From Atrina japonica (lineage: Eukaryota > Mollusca > Bivalvia > Pterioida > Pinnidae): a stretch of DNA of 64,000 nucleotides. Positions 57,801-64,000 of this stretch are shown piece after piece. Both the position numbers and the translations under genes were made by a program. Every line of letters starts with the position of its first letter. Position 1 is the first letter of the stretch. Under the pieces are notes generated by a model. That model ran no database searches and was not told the origin of the DNA. It saw only the letters and a list, made by a program, of their open reading frames with translations. The stretch covers positions 248,001 through 312,000 of the forward strand of contig BROG01000515.1 in assembly GCA_030159075.1 (NCBI GenBank), read 5' to 3'.

Positions 57801-60800
57801 TTTTCATCACAGTTGCTGGTCGTACACAAAAATTGGGATTTTTTCCCCATCAAAATTTTAAAAAAACCCACGTATTTTGCATTGGATAGAATTATTCAGC
57901 CCCATAAACTATATAGAAAAAGGCCTGCCTTCAATTTTACACAAACAACACTGAGAGACACGTATGACGATAAACACACACTGCGTATAGTAAAATCCAA
58001 ATAACCTGGAGGAGGAGAGTTTTACGAACCCTTTCTTCACCTAGGCGAGTTGAAATTTAAGGTAATAAATCATAACATTGAAATTATACTGACAAGAGTA
58101 ATCATTCCTATTTGTCACCATATATATAAGAGTATCCAATGAGGAATGAAACATTTTTTTCGTGTGCAACTTGTCATAACCGAAAAGTTTGTAGAATCAT
58201 CTGTATGATAATCAAATGGTTACTCCACCCTGCAATCTTATATAAATCGGACAATAACATTAGGGGTGCGACGGTTCTGTTTAAAACCGAAGAACCAAAC
58301 CGTTGACCCAATCAGTTCGGTTCTTATATTCTGGATTTCGGTTTGGTTCGGTTCAGAAATTATTATTCAATAAGGTCCTTCTAATGACCCAAACAGCATG
58401 ACACTTACGTGAAGCGGACACCAATACTTCTAATAAAAAACGTAATATTCTTTATCAGAATATATAATAATCTATAAATGATAAATACAGATATAATTTG
58501 AATGTAGAGATGTGATAATATATCCAGCCTCTAAATAACTTGCAGCTATTTCGTAAAATTGTGTCTGTTAGGTGTTTAGTGCTATCAGTATAATGGCTGC
58601 TAATATGAAGCTATTCATTCGTGTTGTTAAACAGTCGTTATATCTCGCTCACTACGAACACTTCATTCCTCAAAAGGGGGGATCAGGAACAGAAAGGGCT
58701 TGAGTAATTCGAGTTACTTTCGTGTGGGATTATTTCCAACTGAAACCAGATGCCGATGACAAATATGGCAATGCATAATCAACAGTGAGTAGGCAAGTCT
58801 TTCAAATAATAAACATGACAATTTGACATACAGTGTTTTCTCTGTAGTGTCTACACAGCTACAGAGTTGCTCTACTGCAGAAGGGCCAAGTTTTTGACAG
58901 TTGATCTGTTAACCTTAGCCTGTGATTTTCTATACCCTCTCATAAATATTTTTTTTCCAAAATGTAATTCCACAGAAGTAAGGATTAAACAAGATGTCAA
59001 GAGTAAAATTTGTTTGTGAATTCAACATAGCAATACAGCATATTTCTCTTACAATGTAAATGGAGAGAATATTTCAAACGCAAGTGTTCCATATAAGCAA
59101 ATTACAACAGATTTCTGTATCAATGATCAGTAGCTTGTTAGAAATGCTACTGTACCATGCACAGACTTATCTTAAAGATATATAATTTCACAATATAGTG
59201 TAAGGTAAGCTAGAGATTTGAACTAGAACCCACATACTGCTGTGTTGCACCACAGGGTCTCATATTTGGGTTAAAAATATGTGCCATTCGACTGACTTTC
59301 ATTCTAGAATGTGTTTATACTTCTGTAGTTGAACTTGGAGTCCAAGAGTCAGTTTTAGATGAACCGAACCAAGAAAACCGAGAACCGAAACAGAAAAAAC
59401 CGAACCGAACCGAAAAAATCCTGAACTGTCCAACCCCTAAATAACATGGTCACAGTTTATAAAATCACAAAGTCTCCATCTTGTTACTATACTGAACACT
59501 TACGCATCATATTTGCTTTGTTTAGTTTCATCTGCAATTTTTGTGCCTTGTTTAATTTTTTCAAGTCATTTTTCTCTAACTCGAGACCCTCGTTCAACTT
59601 AGTATCTGTGCCGTCATCACCTCCATCTTCCTGGGAGTCTGCTGCATAATCAACAGCTACGTTCACACCGTCAAATACATTTATTCCTGCCTCCAGTTTA
59701 GGTTGTGTTGCCAAAAATACCTCTTTGCCAGTAATCGTTATGGTGGGTTCTTGAGCAGGGAGAACCATAATGTAACTTTCAACTTTGGGAAGAATATTTT
59801 CACTCTTTTTACATCTGAAATAAGAAGATATTTCCATCACAGTTAATCTTCAAGAGATCTTTATTTGTAACAGGTCTTGTATTAATCTGACTATCTCCAT
59901 TCCTTTTTTGTACACTGTACAACATGTACAATACAAAGAAACCTGTCTCGAGAGACCACCCCATCTGCCACTGAAATGCGGTCTCTCCAGACAGGCGGTC
60001 TCTCCAGACAGGCGGTCTCTCCAGACAGGCGGTGTCTCCAGACAGGCGGTCTCTCAAGACAGGCGGTCTCTCAAGACAGGCGGTCTCTCAAGGATTTATC
60101 TGATGAATTATTTAATCAAATGGTTTTCAAAATTTGATCTCAGAAGACAAATAGTCTTTTTATAAGAGTGACCTCTCAAGATAGGTTCCGCTGTACTTTT
60201 ACACTCTTATGAGAAACAAAAGTACTGTGAGTTATAAAAACAATAAAAAAAAAAGTCTGAATGGCTAAACCATACATTAATAACATGTAAAATATAGATC
60301 ACAAAAATCTTTTATAAGAAGCAGAAACTCCAGTAATAAAATTTTGTTAATTTCTAAAATTGAGGATATTACTAGAAGACACAGCTCTGCAATTAACATA
60401 AAGACTCAATAAAAGTCAGGCCTCCCCAACCCCATCCTACCCCCCAAAATACCCAACAAAATCGCTGCTAACAACTGACCTAACAGTGGTTCTGATGTTC
60501 AGATTACGACGTCCAGGTGTGGGGAATTTACGGGCATTGATGTATACGACCTCTCGCAGCAATCGTTCCACTTCAGATGTACTGTTGCTTTCAACAGTGA
60601 AATCCGTCATTAATTTGTTAAAACCAACAACCTGAAAATTGAATCAGAAAGTTTAAAGCATATGATACAAATGCAACATTTCTTTTTTGTAACTTCGCAT
60701 GTGGGTGCATCTTTTTATTGTGTAAGAAAACCAAAAATTTGTGAAATGAGAAATCATGATAACAATATGTATTACCTGATGAATCACTGTAGTACCTGAT

Positions 60801-63799
60801 GAATCATTGTAGTACCTGATGAATCATTGTATTACCTGATGAATCATTGTAGTACTTGATGAATCATTGCATCAGACAGAGACATCAACAAGTTTACATT
60901 TGAATAGAGAGTAAGAAATGTAAAACAGAAAGTTATAGACCATAAATGAAATCTAACAATCATTCTGCAAGTATTAATGAAGCAATACATGTCCTCTATC
61001 TGTGATACAATATTCAGGGAAATAGTGAGCGACTACAAAACATTAACCAAAACCTTAACTGACAGAGGCACCTTGACATGTAATTGATAAGGGACTAATA
61101 ATTTGTTCAACATATTATTTATCATAAATACATTTTTTCTGCTAATTAAGGCATAACTAGGTACCTACAACATTAATTTCACAAAACATACTCCAAAATA
61201 CTCTTCTATCCGTCAGACTTCAGAATCAGCTCATATCCTGATTATTTAGTCTGGTTCTGGTGACTATTATAACACCAAGACCAAAACATCATAAAAGTAA
61301 TCAGAGACTTGAACTTTTTACTATAAAAAATCTGTATACAGTCAAACTTGTATATAAAGACCCTCTTATGGACACAACAAAACCAGTCTTTATAGGGAGG
61401 TGGTCTTTATATGGAGGCTGATTTGTACACAAATGGTACTATTATATGGCAAAAAAGACATGACCAGGTGGTCTTTATATGGAGGCTGATTTGTACACAA
61501 ATGGTACTATTGGGGTCAGCAAAAAAGACATGACCAGGTGATCTTTATATACAGGCGATTTTACTGTACTTTTGTTTCATTAATTTGATTTATTAAATGT
61601 GTCACAGCATTTTTGGTCTCTATTTAAATTGTTTAAGGTCATTTAAATTTAATGCCTTGCTCAAGTACAAAGCTCAAAATCGTATACCTCTAGTTGCCTT
61701 ATCTAACCTCTTTGTGCCCACTAGCATTTCAAGTCATAATACTTTGAGTAAAGGACCGTAATTGTGAGTACAACTTTTGTACACTCTCAAACTTTAGATA
61801 TAACAGGAAGTTGCCATTATCTTTACTAATCAAATTATATATGAATAATTACAACTTTCAGAGAACTGCTTGAAAAAATTCTTCACCTATACAAATTAGA
61901 CAATTTACTCAAGCTTTTAGCTTCTAGACCAACCAATCTGAAAGAGAGTTGGCAAATAACTTGGTTGATAAAGTAATCTTAGGGCAACCTAAATGAAAGT
62001 CTGCATATTCCATCCTGAACTACTGTATAATCATAAATTTTGTGGGTACTCAAAAACAATGAAAATATATCCATGACGAAATACTTTACTTCAGTGCTGA
62101 ACAATAGGATATCTCAAAATCAATGAAAATTAAAGGGGCATAAGCTGTTTTTTTTTTCTTTTCCTACTACTTAGATTGATACACAATAACAAAGATTAGA
62201 TATACACAAGCATAAAAATCATTTTAATTTCTATATATTTTGTGAAAATTGCTTAAGAAACCCAGGTTTGGCACTTTTTAAATTGCAACTTATTAACTCA
62301 ACCTTACTATCTGTATATGAATACCACACTGGACCTGACCTTATTTCCACAAAATATATAGAAATAGAAGATTTTGTATGCTTGTGTATAGCTCTTACTT
62401 GTTATTGTATATCAACTAAAAGTAGTCAAAGTAAAACAAATTGAAATAATTGTTTTTGGTAAACATAGGTAATGCCCCTCTTATGTCATCAAAATTGTTT
62501 TGAAGGGAAAATTATGACAATTTAAACCCAGGAAAAACACATGATTTCCAGTATATAAAGTTAAGGTTATGTGGAATAACGAGAATCTAACATTATGTCT
62601 AAGCTCATCAAATACAGAATGTCCTAGCTTCATTTCATCAACATAACACAACTTACCGTGCCGCTCTTCATTTTCTGTAGCGCCTGAAAATCCAGATTTT
62701 CTTGACAGTTATTCAAACAGTGAATTACTCTTTCACTCTCCGTCTTTCCTTTCATAACTGAGAGACCAGCCAGATAACCATGGAAATAATGTTCAAACTT
62801 GTTTTTAGCACCTGTTGAAATAGATAAAAGTGTTATTTCTGAAAGAAAATGATCACTACCCCAAATATGAAATGAAAATTTCAAACCTGATTTTTACAGA
62901 CTTGTGAGCCCTTGAATTGTGCAGCAAAAAACAATGAATACGGATACAATAAAGCTCTTTGACAACTTTGATAGTCTCTCCCCAGGAATAATTAATCCTC
63001 TGAAATTAAAACTGGCTGCTATCATATTATTGAAATATTTTAAGGTAAAGTGGAACCTGTCCTGAGAGACTATCCCCTCTGCCACAGACAATTTTTTTTT
63101 TAAAACAGGTGATCTCTCAAGAGAGGTCGTAACGAAAGAATTGTTTAACAGACCTTTTTATGTCCATTGCCACTGGTGATACAATTGGGAATTTTGATGT
63201 GAAGTCATGTAAAATTGGGAAAAAATAATTTGCACACATAGAAACATAAATGTACCACAATTTATTTTTTAAATGTATTTCCGGTTATATTAATTTATTT
63301 TCATTTCAGTTGTGGCCTCAAAACCAAATTGAGGATTTTTCAAAAAGGCCCATTTAACCATGCGATTATAGAAAAAGGCCTGTTTATGCGATTATATGAA
63401 TGTGGTCTTTCATCACAGTGGTCTCCCAAGACAGGTTACACTCCAAATGGAAGAGCCTAACCGTTACATTTTCTGGTTACACTGTAACATAAGTGGAAGA
63501 GCCTGACCATTACACATTCAGGTTACACTGTAACATAAATGGAAGAGCCTGATCATTACACACTCAGACTACACTGTAAGTGGAAGAGCCTGACCATTAC
63601 ATTTTCAGGCAAACAGAACAATAATGACTATCAGCAATCAGGTTTTTTTTTATGTAACGTGACTCATACCTTCCCAGCATGCTCCAACAACCAACTTTGT
63701 AGATTTCACATTTTTTGTTCTATGTAGTGGCCAATCATCAAGTATTTCAAAATTGTGATGATCTGGAAGCAGCAGCTCACCATCAACAAAGAGTCGTAT
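48697..63799 (-). CDS. CLSTN1: Calsyntenin, 3' part, 9 exons
   Basis: Joined on the minus strand: 63799-63670, 62811-62657, 60631-60480, 59814-59504, 55953-55777, 54048-53903, 53235-53097, 51517-51339, 48852-48697. All junctions are GT-AG and the frame holds for 514 residues. Visible parts: the end of the LamG-like region (KLVVGACWEG, GYLAGLSV, VIHCLNNCQE), a membrane-proximal ectodomain (YINARKFPTPGRR; SYIMVLPAQEP; CSSQNGRFTSN), one transmembrane helix at about 408-427, RIRAAHRKT, a first W-D motif EMEWDNSEL (444-452), NPME, an acidic stretch, and a second motif LEWDDSSL at the C-terminus. Family knowledge: a postsynaptic type I membrane protein whose W-D motifs bind kinesin light chain. The signal peptide and cadherin repeats lie beyond 64000. 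Invertebrates usually have a single calsyntenin, so the number 1 does not imply a paralogue. Confidence 0.96.
48868..49180. repeat. ~33-bp tandem array next to the last calsyntenin acceptor
   Basis: The unit is attgggatatcaaatcatgt then catgtaaatacac, about ten copies, starting some 15 bases inside the last intron. It includes no exon sequence. Confidence 0.92.
49181..49889. other. Calsyntenin last intron, unannotated stretch
   Basis: No recognisable element ends, arrays or coding signal. Confidence 0.4.
49890..51016. repeat. 56-bp tandem array with degenerate left part
   Basis: Eight regular units of agtcatatccatataaccta then gcggggtggagacttgtgat and ccctttcttgactt at 50571-51016, with scrambled decayed copies from about 49890. 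The unit is the end of a dispersed repeat that continues to 51250. Confidence 0.92.
50990..51250. repeat. Dispersed ~260-bp repeat, copy 1
   Basis: Related to 58000-58260 in the same orientation (for example ggcgagttt-aaattt, gaatcatc-gtatgataatca and atcggacaataa). Family unknown. Confidence 0.8.
51339..51517 (-). CDS. CLSTN1: Calsyntenin exon h (transmembrane and first W-D motif)
   Basis: The acceptor is ttgatttcag and the donor gtaatt. It encodes NVGMVAIIVVCVGFLMFMII then LGIIRIRAAHRKT, EMEWDNSELTITVNPMEQRE. The IIVVC-F-MFMIILG helix and RIRAAHR are nearly identical to vertebrate calsyntenins. WDNS is the first kinesin-light-chain motif, and NPME is the PTB-type motif bound by X11-like adaptors in vertebrates. 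Confidence 0.97.
51518..52110. repeat. 59-bp array of calsyntenin exon h acceptor copies, interrupted
   Basis: On the minus strand each unit reads gacgttaatttcag then atgtaggtatattggcc, i.e. the exon h acceptor and first exon bases. Two units beside the exon keep AG; two beyond the 51686-51977 insertion carry at instead. Splicing to an intact decoy meets TGA within ten codons. Confidence 0.88.
51686..51977. mobile_element. ~290-bp insertion splitting the 59-bp array
   Basis: Sequence containing aggggcatgccccctcccaa, unrelated to the repeat, lies between array halves. It is probably a fragment of a dispersed element; class unknown. Confidence 0.5.
52111..52568. other. Calsyntenin intron stretch without recognised features
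   Basis: No arrays or element ends recognised. A short open minus-strand frame (52190-52426) shows no family resemblance. Confidence 0.35.
52569..52860. mobile_element. 292-bp TIR element
   Basis: About 40-bp inverted ends: gctatgctctttcctacccg then tggtttcatgtgatc, and the inverse at 52820-52860. Non-coding. Confidence 0.85.
53097..53235 (-). CDS. CLSTN1: Calsyntenin exon g (membrane-proximal stalk)
   Basis: The acceptor is ttgttttag and the donor gtaagt after CCAA. It encodes LLATHEEPVQKLHAYAQEG, then a Ser/Gly/Ala-rich stalk. The position corresponds to the variable juxtamembrane segment. The assignment rests on phase and order more than on similarity. Confidence 0.88.
53236..53902. other. 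Calsyntenin intron with a miniature element remnant
   Basis: Only the partial 91-bp-type miniature element at 53812-53890 (aaagacacatttggaccggt) is recognised here. Confidence 0.5.
53903..54048 (-). CDS. CLSTN1: Calsyntenin exon f
   Basis: The acceptor is cgtgtttcag and the donor gtaaac. It encodes VDKIENYILVIRGIRYINEN, then SRKLILSCSSQNGRFTSNSM and TVQ. V--I--Y--VLR-I-Y-N and C-E-NGRY-SNE are the family patterns. Confidence 0.95.
54540..54923. mobile_element. TTAA-type TIR element, copy 2
   Basis: Starts aaaggggcatt and ends acagctaatgcccct(taa). The interior (atacacaggcatgaaaa; taaggttgagttaatcaa) matches 11385-11732 and 62134-62479. Confidence 0.8.
54945..55776. repeat. 47-bp array of calsyntenin exon e donor copies
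   Basis: About 17 units. On the minus strand each has gatttagtgatctaca then gtttgtatacaacctaaatc, i.e. the last ~15 exon bases followed by the donor region. At least one (near 55345) has the same gtatgt as the true donor. The real exon end is the final unit. Confidence 0.9.
55777..55953 (-). CDS. CLSTN1: Calsyntenin exon e
   Basis: The acceptor is ttattttcag and the donor gtatgt. It encodes ETKEKSSPKTFVLLDTCTIA, DPPLNLHVEYLTLP, then TNAGLVIY. LD-C-----P-LN matches the family. The last ~15 bases of the exon with the donor are repeated in the flanking 47-bp array. Confidence 0.92.
56271..57477. mobile_element. 1.2-kb TIR element (CAGTCAAACTTG family), TA-flanked
   Basis: TA-cagtcaaacttgtgtataaa at the left and taaggcaagtttgactg-TA at the right. 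The flanking TA duplication and CAGT ends fit the Tc1/mariner superfamily. No transposase frame is visible. Confidence 0.82.
58000..58260. repeat. Dispersed ~260-bp repeat, copy 2
   Basis: Matches 50990-51250. Only a single, diverged copy of the terminal segment amplified at 50571-51016 is present here. The hAT element at 58261 begins immediately after it. Confidence 0.8.
58261..59439. mobile_element. 1.18-kb non-autonomous hAT-like transposon with 8-bp target duplication
   Basis: It begins taggggtgcgacggttc and ends gaactgtccaacccct-a. AATAACAT is repeated exactly at 58253-58260 and 59440-59447. Subterminal gaaccgaac repeats face each other at both ends. No transposase frame is found. Confidence 0.9.
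59504..59814 (-). CDS. CLSTN1: Calsyntenin exon d
   Basis: The acceptor is cttatttcag and the donor gtaagt. It encodes CKKSENILPKVESYIMVLPA, QEPTITITGKEVFLA, then an acidic DSQEDGGDDGTD linker and a lysine/leucine-rich stretch (LNKAQKLQMKLNKANMM) that could be helical. The linker is much more variable than the start. Confidence 0.93.
59934..60193. mobile_element. 260-bp TIR element with internal 18-bp expansion
   Basis: TA-caaagaaacctgtctcgaga at the left and tctcaagataggttccgctg-TA at the right. Six copies of ggcggtctctccagacag lie at about 59985-60095. Confidence 0.82.
60480..60631 (-). CDS. CLSTN1: Calsyntenin exon c
   Basis: The acceptor is caattttcag and the donor gtcagt. It encodes VVGFNKLMTDFTVES, then LLREVVYINARKFPTPGRR and NLNIRTTVR. 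The Y-N-R-FPTPG-R motif is a strong calsyntenin marker. Confidence 0.95.
60765..60870. repeat. ~20-bp repeat, 5 copies
   Basis: tgatgaatcattgtagtacc repeats in a calsyntenin intron. Confidence 0.9.
60871..61338. other. Calsyntenin intron stretch without recognised features
   Basis: No arrays, element ends or coding signal recognised. Confidence 0.4.
61339..61566. mobile_element. 228-bp TIR element (CAGTCAAACTTG family)
   Basis: TA-cagtcaaacttgtatataaa at the left and ctttatatacaggcgatttt then actg-TA at the right. It contains a ~68-bp internal duplication (gtggtctttatatggaggct). Confidence 0.75.
61567..62133. other. Calsyntenin intron stretch without recognised features
   Basis: AT-rich; no arrays, element ends or coding signal recognised. 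Confidence 0.4.
62134..62479. mobile_element. TTAA-type TIR element, copy 3
   Basis: TTAA-aggggcataagctgt at the left, ggtaatgcccct at the right; the interior matches 11385-11732. Confidence 0.82.
62657..62811 (-). CDS. CLSTN1: Calsyntenin exon b
   Basis: The acceptor is atttcaacag and the donor gtaagt. It encodes AKNKFEHYFHGYLAGLSV, then ERVIHCLNNCQENLDFQAL. F-G-LAGLSV and VI-CL--C-E-LD are conserved. It ends in phase 0. Confidence 0.95.
63048..63442. mobile_element. ~395-bp TIR element (AGTGGAACCTGTC family)
   Basis: aagtggaacctgtcctgaga at the left and tctcccaagacaggttacac at the right are inverted. It belongs with the elements at 13620 and 59934. Confidence 0.7.
63433..63608. repeat. 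~50-bp repeat continuing from the element end
   Basis: About 3.5 copies of ggttacactgtaacataagt then ggaagagcctgaccattaca. The first copy is the right terminus of the preceding TIR element. Confidence 0.85.
63670..63799 (-). CDS. CLSTN1: Calsyntenin exon a (LamG-like)
   Basis: The acceptor reads gttaactag and the donor gtatga on the minus strand. It encodes IRLFVDGELLLPDHHNFEI, then DDWPLHRTKN, then KLVVGACWEG. The LYVDG and LVVGACW motifs are calsyntenin-specific. This is the most upstream exon visible. Confidence 0.94.
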
Positions 63800-63801
63800 C
63801 T

Positions 63802-64000
63802 AGTTAACAGAATCAACAAGCTCATTATGACAGGTAAAACAATTCCACTATGTAACATGTTCTTTATATCAAGTTAGCTCATTATGAGAGGCACTTTATA
63901 AAACAATTCCTCTATGTGATATGTTCTTTATATCAAGTTAGCTCATTATGACAGGTACTTTATAAATAAGTCCACTATGTGACATGTTCTTTGTATCAAG
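63802..64000. repeat. ~67-bp tandem repeat, 3 copies, running off the window
   Basis: agctcattatgacaggtact then ttataaaacaattcc and atgttctttatatcaagtt. It begins at the acceptor of calsyntenin exon a and continues beyond position 64000. Confidence 0.9.

Noticed and set aside
59487..59840. Stand-alone 117-codon minus-strand protein
   Set aside because: It is calsyntenin exon d; the first codons before the acceptor at 59815 are intronic.

Overview
This window is animal genomic DNA: AT-rich, short coding exons with GT-AG introns, and no bacterial or viral gene organisation. It holds parts of two conserved genes that converge. The tRNA-derived SINE with a GGGACGTTAAAC-type end, the many small inverted-repeat elements and the tandem-repeat-loaded introns suggest a lophotrochozoan, probably a mollusc. 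This is inference; no species marker is visible.

Gene 1 (+ strand, 1585-41804) is the 3' part of DHX36 (RHAU), a DEAH/RHA-family helicase. Twenty-two coding exons can be joined in frame into 788 codons, running from just before the Walker A motif to the stop. The roughly 200 N-terminal residues, which in the family carry the glycine-rich/RSM region, lie upstream of position 1. Gene 2 (- strand, 63799-48697) is the 3' part of calsyntenin. Nine coding exons join in frame into 514 codons, covering the end of the LamG-like region, the membrane-proximal ectodomain, one transmembrane helix and a cytosolic tail with two W-D-D/N kinesin-light-chain motifs. The 5' ends and promoters of both genes are outside the window.

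About 94% of the window is non-coding. Most introns are dominated by tandem arrays (18-67 bp units, 3 to about 136 copies) and by small terminal-inverted-repeat (TIR) transposons, many with legible target-site duplications. Intron 14 of DHX36 holds a nested cluster of at least five elements (24226-28540). Non-autonomous hAT-like elements with 7-8 bp target duplications lie at 30763-32084 and 58261-59439.

The most unusual signal is that several arrays are made of copies of the gene's own splice junctions. Copies of the 3' end of exon 2 plus its donor (1925-2410), the exon 6 acceptor plus exon start (5970-6394), the exon 6 donor (6477-7425), a calsyntenin donor (54945-55790) and a calsyntenin acceptor (51505-52110) have each been amplified in tandem inside the adjacent intron. 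Many copies keep an intact GT or AG, and the ones read through meet a stop codon. Other arrays abut splice sites without including exon sequence. A G-rich array in DHX36 intron 13 could form G-quadruplexes in the transcript of a G-quadruplex helicase. I found no CRISPR array, rRNA, credible functional tRNA or viral gene.
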